A stretch of DNA of 36,011 nt from Bacteroidales bacterium (GTDB lineage: Bacteria; Bacteroidota; Bacteroidia; Bacteroidales; Muribaculaceae). Of this stretch, positions 25,941 to 34,295 are shown piece by piece. The notes under the pieces were generated by a model. That model did no database searches and had not been told where the DNA came from. It saw only the letters and a program-made list of their open reading frames with translations. A program made the position numbers and the translations under genes. How positions within the stretch are numbered: the first letter of the stretch is position 1; every line of letters starts with the position of its first letter. The DNA is taken from contig JAAVFQ010000001.1 in NCBI GenBank assembly GCA_014800685.1, positions 26,998-63,008 of the forward strand, read 5' to 3'.

Positions 25941-26732
25941 ATGAAACTAAAGACACTCAAGGTTGCTGCCTTGTTGCTGATGGCAGCTGTAGCGGTGCCT
26001 TCGCAGGCACAACTCAATCTCAAGAAGGCCGTGGGAGGAGCCATGAAAGCTACTCAGGCGTTCACTCTGACCGATGCTCAGATGGCTGACTATGTGCGTG
26101 AGTCAGTAGAATGGATGGATAGTCACAATCCGGTATTGCCCGCTGATGATCCCTACACCCAGCGTCTGGCTCGTCTTACTGAAGGCATCACGAATGCCGA
26201 TGGTATTCCTCTTAACTTTAAGGTCTACAACGTGGTGGATGTCAATGCGTTCGCTTGTCCTGACGGCAGTGTGCGCGTCTTTGCCGCTCTGATGGACCTG
26301 ATGAATGATGACGAGCTGATGGGCGTCATAGGCCACGAAATAGGCCACGTGCTGAAGCATCATTCCAAAAATGCCTTCAAGACTCAGCTCCTCACAGGCG
26401 CGCTGAAGGACGCCGTGTCCTCCACCGGGGGAAAGATTGCTCAGCTGACCGACTCGCAGTTGGGCACTCTGACTGAGTCGCTTGTCAATGCCAAATATTC
26501 TCAGAAGCAGGAGAAGGAGGCAGACGACTGCGGCTATGACTTCCTGGTAGCCAATGGCCGTAACCCCTGGGGAATTGTGATGTCTTTCGAGAAATTGCAG
26601 TCGCTTGAAGGGAGCTCAAATCCCGGCACGCTGCAGAAAATGTTCTCGTCGCATCCCGATACCAAGTCGCGAATAGAAAAGATGACGAAACGCTGTGAAA
26701 AGGATGGATATAAGCGTCCTGAGGCGAAATAA
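25941..26732 (+). CDS. M48 family metalloprotease, secreted
   Basis: 263 aa. Signal peptide MKLKTLKVAALLLMAAVAVPSQAQ (1-24). Zinc-protease motif HEIGH at 132-136, with the third ligand E193 in the EKEADDCGYDF block, as in M48 (Oma1/BepA-like) proteases. Just upstream is the usual NVVDVNAFACPDGSVRVFAALMDLM segment. No membrane helix other than the signal, so probably a soluble periplasmic protease; BepA-like relatives take part in outer-membrane quality control, which is inference here. It ends before a bidirectional terminator (26745-26797). Confidence 0.93.
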   Translation: MKLKTLKVAALLLMAAVAVPSQAQLNLKKAVGGAMKATQAFTLTDAQMADYVRESVEWMDSHNPVLPADDPYTQRLARLTEGITNADGIPLNFKVYNVVDVNAFACPDGSVRVFAALMDLMNDDELMGVIGHEIGHVLKHHSKNAFKTQLLTGALKDAVSSTGGKIAQLTDSQLGTLTESLVNAKYSQKQEKEADDCGYDFLVANGRNPWGIVMSFEKLQSLEGSSNPGTLQKMFSSHPDTKSRIEKMTKRCEKDGYKRPEAK

Positions 26733-26744
26733 TACGTCTGTTAA

Positions 26745-26797
26745 AAAAGAAGTCCGCACCTCCATATCTTCGTGATATAGGGGTGCGGACCTCTTTT
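26745..26797. terminator. Bidirectional intrinsic terminator between M48 and M6 genes
   Basis: Arms 26745-26768 and 26774-26797 pair over most of 24 positions (core AGTCCGCACC / GGTGCGGACC). The plus strand continues CTCTTTTATT and the minus strand TTCTTTTTTAAC, so it can serve both convergent genes. Confidence 0.85.
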
Positions 26798-26838
26798 ATT
26801 ACTGTGCCGCAGCGTGTTCTCGGCGGAGCGGCGAAGTG

Positions 26839-28629
26839 CTATCTGACTATTATTTTGGCTTGACGGTCGCCGGAGAGTATAATATAGACTCCGGAGTCGA
26901 GAGGAGTGTCTGCCGTGACCCCGCAGGCGATTAAGGAGCCTTGCAGCGAGTATATGTCTACCGGGCGCTTGGGAGAGAGAAGGCGGCCGCTGAGAGTGAA
27001 GAATGGCTCCCCGGAGTCGGTAATGTCAGAGACGGAAGCCTCCGGGTCATCATTAGGATTATCCCCTTTCTTTACGGCGCGGAAAGTGATATTACTATTA
27101 TCTTCAGTTATGAAATGAAGTGTAACCGGCGGGGCCTCACCGCTCCAGAAGGAGAATTTGGGGCGGCTTGAAGAGGTGAAGTTAGTGGCTCTCGCGGCGC
27201 CCGGAAAGAGATCGTTGGCTCTGTCTCTGTCTATCTGTGAGCCATCTGCCTCCACAAGGTCCACATACTGATGAGCGGCATTGTTGTTCACTTCATTACG
27301 GGCGAAAATGCGCTCGTCATAGTCTATGTGCCATACGAGCATACCGTGGCCGGGAATATAAAGATCGTTGCCGGTCTGCTGTCTGTTTTCAAAAAGATAA
27401 TACTCCTTGGAGTCAAGGCTTTTCACTATATATGCTTTATTAGACTCGGCGAGGGGGGGAAGCTCACAGTTTTCTGACTTAGAAAGAAGGAGAGGCTCCA
27501 TCCATCCCAGCGCATACCTTTCGTAGGAGGAATAGTTGGGAGGCGTGCGACCGTTATTGTTGTAAGGTCCTATGTCAAGCGTGGAGTATGCTCCCGGGGT
27601 GAAAGGCGTTCCGGCCGATGTAGAGGCGTATGTAGTGTTGTAGAGGTCGGGCAATCCGAGGACATGGCTGAACTCGTGCACGAAAGTGCCTATGCCGTCA
27701 GGACAGTGAGTGGAACCGTTGATCTCGCTTGAGCAGGCATAATGATTCAGAGTGCATCCATCGAGCACGGGAGCCTCTTCGCCGGCCTCCTGAAGCGACC
27801 ATGAGTGCGGCCAGATGCAATTCGGGTCGGCATAGTCAGCTTCGCCATATCCGGCGTAATAGATGAAAACGTTGTCAATGATTCCGTCATTATCGGTGTC
27901 ATAGTCGGCATAATTAATTTCACGGTCGAGGGCACCGCAGGCTGCGATAATCATCTTAACGGCACGGATATCGTTGCCCTGAGCATTGTTGGCACCATAA
28001 TAAGCCATAGAGCGGGGGAGAGAGACGGGGCCGTAAACGTCAAACTGAGGGCGGAAGAGGCCGTTGCTGTTGGCAATGAACCAATCTTTGGCACTGCCGG
28101 TGGCGTCATAATCGCTGAAGCCCTCCTGATTAAGTTCACGTTCGAAAAATTCACGCGGATTCTCGCCGGTGAATTTCACATCTGTAAACTGAACGAGAAT
28201 CACCAGCGCTTTCGGGTCTCCGATGGAGGGAAATTTTGTGGGCATAAGTCCCGGACCGCGTGTCTGAGCTCTTTTGCCGGAGGAGAGTAAAGAGGCGTAG
28301 GTATTCAGAGTTTCTTTTGGGCGGAGAGTGGCAATGACTTTGCTCTCATCAGCTGAGCGGAGAGAGGGAGACTTAGCCACAATTCCGGATGATACGGGGC
28401 TTCCTGATGTGGAGAGGGTGGCATAATAGAAACTCCCGTTTTGGCTGATAAGCGGCAGGGAATCTGTGGTGGTGACGATGTGGGCTTTCTCATCGCCATG
28501 CTTAAGGATTTCTATGATGCTACCGTCAGCCTGACGGTGTGGGATGGGATTAGGGGAAGCCGGCTTGGCGTACACTAAGGCTATTCCCGCGGAAAGGAGA
28601 GCCAGAAGAGATAATATATGTCTGTGCAT
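26839..28629 (-). CDS. M6 family metalloprotease, secreted (paralog 1)
   Basis: 596 aa. Signal peptide MHRHILSLLALLSAGIALVYA. Residues about 27-125 are a propeptide of the type seen in Bacteroidota M6 proteases (QADGSIIEILKHGDEKAH). The catalytic domain has HEFSHVLGLPD (318-328; zinc HExxH plus the downstream Asp), a calcium-loop-like DYDTDNDGIIDN (242-253) and RQQTGNDLYIPGHGM. A linker (GDNPNDDPEASVSD) leads to a C-terminal domain of about 60 residues ending SGVYIILSGDRQAKIIVR, similar to T9SS type A/Por sorting domains. Close paralog of the gene at 29126-31219. Role: extracellular protein degradation (inferred). Confidence 0.9.
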   Translation of the reverse strand: MHRHILSLLALLSAGIALVYAKPASPNPIPHRQADGSIIEILKHGDEKAHIVTTTDSLPLISQNGSFYYATLSTSGSPVSSGIVAKSPSLRSADESKVIATLRPKETLNTYASLLSSGKRAQTRGPGLMPTKFPSIGDPKALVILVQFTDVKFTGENPREFFERELNQEGFSDYDATGSAKDWFIANSNGLFRPQFDVYGPVSLPRSMAYYGANNAQGNDIRAVKMIIAACGALDREINYADYDTDNDGIIDNVFIYYAGYGEADYADPNCIWPHSWSLQEAGEEAPVLDGCTLNHYACSSEINGSTHCPDGIGTFVHEFSHVLGLPDLYNTTYASTSAGTPFTPGAYSTLDIGPYNNNGRTPPNYSSYERYALGWMEPLLLSKSENCELPPLAESNKAYIVKSLDSKEYYLFENRQQTGNDLYIPGHGMLVWHIDYDERIFARNEVNNNAAHQYVDLVEADGSQIDRDRANDLFPGAARATNFTSSSRPKFSFWSGEAPPVTLHFITEDNSNITFRAVKKGDNPNDDPEASVSDITDSGEPFFTLSGRLLSPKRPVDIYSLQGSLIACGVTADTPLDSGVYIILSGDRQAKIIVR

Positions 28630-28707
28630 TGTGATAATGGAGAGTGTTTTGAATAATGGTGTTGTCGTGTAGGGATTCTAAAAGAAATGTCTCCCCTTAT
28701 TTTAACG

Positions 28708-28715
28708 CAAAGATA
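28708..28715 (-). promoter_or_regulatory. Candidate -7 element of M6 paralog 1
   Basis: The minus strand reads TATCTTTG, an exact TAnnTTTG, 78 bp before the ATG at 28629. No matching -33 box is present at 19-21 bases, where repeat copy C7 begins. Confidence 0.35.
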
Positions 28716-28736
28716 ATAATTTTATTTAAAAGAGTA

Positions 28737-28880
28737 TTAAGTAAGTTCGAAAAAATTAACGATTTATGTGAAATTAAAAATTTTTTATACTATTATCGGA
28801 TTCTTTTTTGTTGCTTGTGGCTTATAGCTCAGATAGACAAGCTTCGTTTAGCCGCGAAATTTTCTCCAAAATATGTATTC
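28737..28880 (+). repeat. TTAAGTAAGT-family dispersed repeat, truncated copy C7
   Basis: Begins TTAAGTAAGTTCGAAAAAAT and runs parallel to copy C6 through TTTTATACTAT, TTCTTTTTTGT.GCTT and GCTCAG, with roughly three in four bases equal over 85 bp by eye. The opposite terminal sequence is missing, so the copy is truncated or decayed. Confidence 0.65.
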
Positions 28881-28921
28881 CGTCCGGTCTATAATTCCTA
28901 ATATAAAGTCGGTGGGTCATA

Positions 28922-29019
28922 ATAGGCCATCTGCGGCGTTGCTTACGCCATTCGGCTTCGGTCACATACCTGTGTATGCTCCCTTTAGCCTCAGTCTCAG
29001 CGCCTTGCATCTGTCCTAT
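28922..29019. repeat. Second palindromic intergenic element
   Basis: Outer arms ATAGG...GCGGCGTTGC (28922-28942) and GCGCCTTGCATCTGTCCTAT (29000-29019) are imperfect inverted copies. The centre has CATAC (28965-28969) and GTATG (28974-28978) around CTGT. From memory, sequences of this plan (GGCGTTGC...CACATAC...GTATGCTCCC...GCCTTGC) are dispersed in intergenic regions of many bacteria; I cannot verify this here. Confidence 0.45.
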
Positions 29020-29030
29020 TCTTACAAACC

Positions 29031-29075
29031 TATGAGGGTGTTTCAAAATCAAGAAAATTTTGAAACACCCTCATA
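29031..29075. terminator. GAGGGTG-type palindrome after M6 paralog 2
   Basis: Perfect 19-bp arms (29031-29049 and 29057-29075, TATGAGGGTGTTTCAAAAT) with a 7-nt loop, 51 bp past the stop codon of M6 paralog 2. No U-tract on either strand. Confidence 0.6.
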
Positions 29076-29125
29076 TTGTGGTGATAAAGCTATATCGAGA
29101 AGCTCAATAAAGCTTCTTGGGGTTA

Positions 29126-31219
29126 TCAGCGTGCAATAACTTTGTAGGTCTTAGTGCCGATTTTTATTATATACATTCCGGCAGCAGGAAGAATGACGTC
29201 ATTCTTTTTAGTTGAGAAGATTTTCGCACCGGAGATGTCGAAAATGTCAGCGTGGAGATTATTCTCGCCGAGGAAGAGGTGAATACCTTCGGTGTAGGGT
29301 ACGAAATTGTCGGTTTCTACACCATTAACGCTCCCGGGATTGCCGTCGCCGTTGTTGTCGTCACCGTTGTTGTCGTCACCGTTGTTGTCGTCACCGTTGT
29401 TGTCGTCGCCGTTGTTGTCGTCACCGTTGTTGTCGTCACCGTTGTTGTCGTCACCGTTGTTGTCGTCGCCGTTGTTGTCGTCACCGTTGTTGTCGTCACC
29501 GTTGTTGTCGTCACCGTTGTTGTCGTCACCGTTGTTGTCGTCACCGTTGTTGTCGTCGCCGTTATCTTCATCCGGATCCTTATCGGGATCATCGCCATTC
29601 TTTACAGCTCGGAAAGAGATGAGGCCGTTTTCATCCTCGAAAATGTGATGAATACCCACGTCAGGCACCTTAGCGCTCCAGCTTACCATTCGCGGAGTGG
29701 AGTTTCCGGAGAACTCATCAATGTAGAGAGGACCGGGGAAGACGTCGCAGTTACGGTCACGTTCCAACTGAGTGCCATCTGCCTCAACCATGTCTACGTA
29801 TTGATGATTCTTGGTGTTATTGACAGTATTGTTGTCAAAGACGCTCTTATTGTAATCAATATGCCAGATCACCATACCGTGACCGGGAATGTAGGTGTCG
29901 TTGCCGGTCTGCTGTCTGTTTTCGAAGAGGAAGTATTCATTAGGGCTGTCAGTATTGATGATATAAGCCTTATTTGAAGAGCTTATCTCTTCGAGAGTGC
30001 AGTTTTTAGTTTCGGTCAGTTCCTCCGGAGTCATCCAGTCAAGAGCATATCTTTCGTAGGCGGAATAGTTGGGAGGTGTGTGGCCATTGTTGTTGTAGGG
30101 ACCATAGTCGAGCACAGAATACTCTCCGGGGGTGAAGGGCTCTCTGCTGCTGTTCTCATAATATTCTGTGCAGTAGAGGTCGGGGAGTCCGAGCACATGG
30201 CTGAATTCATGCACGAAAGTGCCGATGCCGTCAGGCTTTGAGAGGACACCGTCCAGCTCGTTGGAGCAGGCGTAATGCTCAAGATAGCATCCATCCAGAA
30301 GAGGGGAGGAGACTCCGGCATCGCTGAGGTCCCATGAGTGGGGCCAGACGGTATTCTCATCGTTATAGTCAGCTTCGCCGTAGCCGGCGTAGAAGATGTA
30401 GACATTGTCTACCTGCTTATTGTTGTCACGGTCATACTCTGAGAAGTCAATCTCATCATTAAGCAGCTGACAGGCCTGAACCACCATTTGTTCAGGGTTT
30501 TTGTCATTTCCCCAGTAGTCGTTGCCACCATAATATGACATTCTCTGGGGGAGAGTGACGGGGCCGTAGACATCAAATTGCGGAATGAATTTTCCTTTAC
30601 TATTCTCGATGAACCAGTCGCGGGCGCTTCCGGTGCCATCGTTTTCGGAAAATCCCTCCTTGTTAAGCAGGTTTGTGAAATATTCCTTTACGTTAGGGGT
30701 GGCAAATTTTTTATCTTTGAACTCCACGAGAATCACCAGACCCTTCTGCTCGCCGTAGGCCGGGAATGTAGTTGAGCAGAGACCGGGGCCGCGAGTGACA
30801 GCGCTTTTGGGCATGCGAGCCTCCTGAGGCTTGTGGAGAGTGCTTTTCACTTGGCTGAGCGATGCGCGGATTTTAGCTACATTCATCTCCTGAAGCATAG
30901 CGGAATGCTCTGCAGGCCGGGATGCCGCGGGTCTGGCTACTATGTCGGAAGCTATCGGATAGCCGTTTTCCACTCCAAGCGCATAATAGTAAGTCTCGCC
31001 ATTCTTAATGACGGGAATGCCATCGTCTGTAGTGAGATAATGGCCATATTCATCGCCGTGCTTTTGCAGGCGAAGAGTGGTGCCATCGGGTTGAGTAACT
31101 GAGTAGACCGCCTTCGAGGCTCTTTTAGCCTGAGTGGGGACGGCCGGAAGCATGAAAGCACCCAGAGCCAGAAGGCAGAGCGCTCCACGCGACGTGATGT
31201 GAGGTAAAGATATTTTCAT
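29126..31219 (-). CDS. M6 family metalloprotease with (GDDNN)14 linker, secreted (paralog 2)
   Basis: 697 aa from the ATG at 31219, which gives a signal peptide (MKISLPHITSRGALCLLALG...PTQA); an ATG seven codons upstream is less likely. Propeptide about 32-145 (QPDGTTLRLQKHGDEYGHYL). Catalytic domain with HEFSHVLGLPD (337-347), DYDRDNNKQVDN-like calcium loop and RQQTGNDTYIPGHGM. Between catalytic and C-terminal domains, residues 554-623 are 14 copies of GDDNN, encoded by a 15-bp tandem repeat. The last 60 residues (HADIFDISGAKIF...AGMYIIKIGTKTYKVIAR) resemble a T9SS type A sorting domain. The linker is very acidic and probably flexible and calcium-binding (inference). Confidence 0.9.
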   Translation of the reverse strand: MKISLPHITSRGALCLLALGAFMLPAVPTQAKRASKAVYSVTQPDGTTLRLQKHGDEYGHYLTTDDGIPVIKNGETYYYALGVENGYPIASDIVARPAASRPAEHSAMLQEMNVAKIRASLSQVKSTLHKPQEARMPKSAVTRGPGLCSTTFPAYGEQKGLVILVEFKDKKFATPNVKEYFTNLLNKEGFSENDGTGSARDWFIENSKGKFIPQFDVYGPVTLPQRMSYYGGNDYWGNDKNPEQMVVQACQLLNDEIDFSEYDRDNNKQVDNVYIFYAGYGEADYNDENTVWPHSWDLSDAGVSSPLLDGCYLEHYACSNELDGVLSKPDGIGTFVHEFSHVLGLPDLYCTEYYENSSREPFTPGEYSVLDYGPYNNNGHTPPNYSAYERYALDWMTPEELTETKNCTLEEISSSNKAYIINTDSPNEYFLFENRQQTGNDTYIPGHGMVIWHIDYNKSVFDNNTVNNTKNHQYVDMVEADGTQLERDRNCDVFPGPLYIDEFSGNSTPRMVSWSAKVPDVGIHHIFEDENGLISFRAVKNGDDPDKDPDEDNGDDNNGDDNNGDDNNGDDNNGDDNNGDDNNGDDNNGDDNNGDDNNGDDNNGDDNNGDDNNGDDNNGDDNNGDGNPGSVNGVETDNFVPYTEGIHLFLGENNLHADIFDISGAKIFSTKKNDVILPAAGMYIIKIGTKTYKVIAR
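29351..29560 (-). repeat. 15-bp tandem repeat, 14 units, encoding (GDDNN)14
   Basis: Fourteen head-to-tail units of GTTGTTGTCGTCACC (plus strand) without interruption. The only variation is the wobble base of the glycine codon: units 4, 8 and 14 end GCC and all others ACC. Units 1-4 and 5-8 are identical 60-bp blocks, suggesting expansion in steps of four. Each unit adds exactly five residues, so copy number can change without a frameshift. Confidence 0.97.
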
Positions 31220-31245
31220 AGTCAGTTCGATAAATAGCATTATAA

Positions 31246-31290
31246 TTAAGTAAGTTCAAAATTTAAACGAGAATATGAACTTAAAAATCA
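31246..31290 (+). repeat. TTAAGTAAGT-family dispersed repeat, end-only copy C9
   Basis: TTAAGTAAGTTCAAAATTTAAACGAGAATATGA matches the ends of copies C2 and C6. It lies 27 bp upstream of the M6 paralog 2 start, in the same orientation as C7 upstream of M6 paralog 1. Recognisable over about 45 bp only. Confidence 0.6.
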
Positions 31291-31293
31291 AAT

Positions 31294-31325
31294 GTGGGCC
31301 ATTCCGGCAATCGGAAATAGCCCAC
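31294..31325 (-). terminator. Terminator of the asparaginase gene
   Basis: Hairpin GTGGGC(C)ATTCCG...CGGAAAT(A)GCCCAC; on the minus strand it is followed by ATTTGATTTTTAAG. It lies 90 bp past the ansA stop codon. Its outer base overlaps a TAACTTTG promoter element (31332-31325). Confidence 0.6.
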
Positions 31326-31356
31326 AAAGTTAATGCTTTTATTTGATATTATCAAT
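31325..31356 (-). promoter_or_regulatory. Candidate promoter of M6 paralog 2
   Basis: On the minus strand: ATTG (31356-31353), 20 bases, TAACTTTG (31332-31325). One mismatch to the consensus. It is about 105 bp upstream of the ATG, and the predicted start site falls inside the hairpin at 31294-31325. Confidence 0.5.
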
Positions 31357-31414
31357 AGATGACGCGCATAAAATAGAAAAATTCTTCAAAATTTTTCATA
31401 TCAAGACCTAAAAA

Positions 31415-32482
31415 TCATAGAATTTCCAGTCTCCCGGTAGAGATGCTGGAAGACATTTCTCCGCAAATGGACTCCTCCATACGTCTCTTAACCTCTTCAG
31501 AAGAGTAGCCCTGGCCGAAAAGATGCATCAGCTTGGTAATGGCAGCCTCGGAGGTAAGGTCATATCCGGAAATGACGCCGGTCTGAGCGAGTTCCATACC
31601 ATTGCGATAGCGCATGGGGAGCACAGAGCCATTGCTGCATTGAGTGATATTTACTATCACGAGGCCTCTTTCCACAGCTTCGCGGATGGCCTTAATGAAC
31701 CAAGGGTCGTCCGGGCCATTGCCTGAGCCGAAAGTCTTCATTACCACTCCCTTGATATTTGGCGTGGAGAGGAGGTATCTGACCTGCTGCTCGCTGATGC
31801 CGGGAAAGAGATCAAGCACCAGGACGTCGGCGCACATTTCAGGATGAACATTCAGAGGGCCTGCCGGCTTTCCTCTCCATATAGCGTCCAGATTGAATGA
31901 GATGCCGAGACCGATGCGGGCAAGCTCCGGATAATTGTTGGAGTGGAAAGCATTGAAGTTATCAGCACTTTGCTTTGTGCTTCTGTTTCCTCTCCAGAGG
32001 AAGTTGTCAAAGAGGATGGCCACCTCACGGATCACCTGATGGCCGGAGGCATCGCGGGCGGCCGCGATCTGGAGGGCAGTGATGAGATTCTCTTCACCAT
32101 CCGTGCGCACTTCTCCTATGGGGAGCTGAGAGCCGGTGATAATGACGGGCTTGTCAAGATTTTCGAGCATGAAGCTGAGGGCAGAGGCTGTGTAGGCCAT
32201 GGTGTCGGTGCCATGAAGGACTACAAATCCATCTACGTTGTCATACTCTTTCTCTATGACGCGTGCTATCTCGCTCCAGTTGGAGGGCTTCATTGAGGAA
32301 GAGTCGATGGGATTGTCAAACTGAAAATTCACTATTTCGAAATCAAGCATTTTCAGTTTCGGCACATTGCTTATCAGATGGTCGAAATTGAAAGGCTCAA
32401 GAGCGTGAGTGGTCTGATTCTCTATCATTCCGATGGTGCCACCGGTGTAGATGAGCATTATTTTAGAGCGATTGTCGGTCAT
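31415..32482 (-). CDS. ansA: Type I L-asparaginase
   Basis: A 355-aa enzyme hydrolysing asparagine to aspartate and ammonia. N-terminal catalytic threonine T13 in IYTGGTIGMI, second catalytic pair T92-D93 in LHGTDTMAYTASAL, and GSQLPIGEVRTDGEENLITAL are all present. The absence of a signal peptide points to the cytoplasmic type I form. I chose the ATG at 32482; the frame opens at 32542, but the promoter (32512-32543) lies between the two, so the longer start would not be transcribed. Confidence 0.93.
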   Translation of the reverse strand: MTDNRSKIMLIYTGGTIGMIENQTTHALEPFNFDHLISNVPKLKMLDFEIVNFQFDNPIDSSSMKPSNWSEIARVIEKEYDNVDGFVVLHGTDTMAYTASALSFMLENLDKPVIITGSQLPIGEVRTDGEENLITALQIAAARDASGHQVIREVAILFDNFLWRGNRSTKQSADNFNAFHSNNYPELARIGLGISFNLDAIWRGKPAGPLNVHPEMCADVLVLDLFPGISEQQVRYLLSTPNIKGVVMKTFGSGNGPDDPWFIKAIREAVERGLVIVNITQCSNGSVLPMRYRNGMELAQTGVISGYDLTSEAAITKLMHLFGQGYSSEEVKRRMEESICGEMSSSISTGRLEIL

Positions 32483-32511
32483 ATTCAGCGTCCTGTATTT
32501 TATTGTCACTG

Positions 32512-32543
32512 CAAAGTTAATGTAAAGATGAGGAATATCCAAA
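32512..32543 (-). promoter_or_regulatory. Promoter of ansA
   Basis: On the minus strand: TTTG (32543-32540), 20 bases, TAACTTTG (32519-32512). A perfect consensus match, about 30 bp upstream of the ATG at 32482. Confidence 0.75.
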
Positions 32544-32775
32544 GGAAATTAGGAAAAAGTGAACGGGAAATTAGACAAAAGAAAAGTTTAGGGGGTGAGA
32601 ATCGGGGTTTGAATGGGGTTTAAGCTTTACAAGTGTAAATATTTTTGGTCGCGATTCGCCTGTTTTGGGCCACTATGCTTTACAAAATGTTTAGGAGAAT
32701 TAGAACCGGCTTCCTACAAAAAAGTTCGGGTGCTACCCGCAAAATTTTCTTGTGCGTTAAGGTCTTACAAAGCAA

Positions 32776-32809
32776 AGGAGGGTGTGACAAAATTTTGCCA
32801 CACCCTCCT
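32776..32809. terminator. GAGGGTG-type palindrome after eno
   Basis: Arms 32776-32792 and 32793-32809 (AGGAGGGTGTGACAAAA against its complement) match at 16 of 17 positions, with no spacer so the AAAATTTT centre forms the loop. It is 25 bp past the eno stop codon. No U-tract follows on either strand. Confidence 0.6.
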
Positions 32810-32833
32810 CGGATGATTGATTGTAAAAGCTTT

Positions 32834-34141
<1,308 letters not shown>

Positions 34142-34182
34142 TTAAGTGATTTAAAAATAGAGGCAAATTAAAGACTTAATGG

Positions 34183-34213
34183 AGCGAGAGACGCCATTCT
34201 CATTCGTCTCGCT
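34183..34213 (-). terminator. Probable terminator of manA
   Basis: AGCGAGAGACG (34183-34193) pairs with CGTCTCGCT (34205-34213) with a 2-nt bulge. On the minus strand the following bases are moderately T rich (AAGTCTTTAATTT). It is 83 bp past the manA stop codon. Confidence 0.45.
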
Positions 34214-34295
34214 TGCTTTAAGAAATTATTTACCTGTAAATTTATAGTCTGTCTTTATAACAATCCTCCCGGAGAAATTCCTTATAGAGACAGAA

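Larger units (their letters stand above)
28630..29125. other. Repeat-rich interval between the two M6 genes, 496 bp
   Basis: This holds the -7 element of M6 paralog 1 (28708-28715), repeat copy C7 (28737-28880), a second palindromic element (28922-29019) and a GAGGGTG-type hairpin (29031-29075). No credible gene; a 76-codon ORF (29052-28822) lies across the palindromic element and is not convincing. Confidence 0.55.
32483..32833. other. Intergenic region ansA-eno, 351 bp
   Basis: Contains the ansA promoter (32512-32543), a perfect palindrome TTTACA-AG-TGTAAA (32626-32639), a small CGGGTGCTACCCG hairpin (32727-32739) and the eno-end palindrome (32776-32809). I see no gene. Confidence 0.5.

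Noticed and set aside
28822-29052. 76-codon minus-strand ORF between the M6 genes
   Set aside because: It runs across the palindromic element and the end of repeat C7; no start context or family likeness.
29351-29560. Regular repeat array that could be mistaken for a CRISPR
   Set aside because: The units are contiguous, 15 bp long and without spacers, and they lie in frame inside a clear protein-coding gene.
29252-29977. Plus-strand ORF of 241 codons rich in VVVTVV, plus a frame reading LLSSPLLSSP
   Set aside because: Both are frames through the 15-bp tandem repeat on the strand opposite the M6 protease. A 15-bp unit has no stop in any frame, so long ORFs arise automatically.
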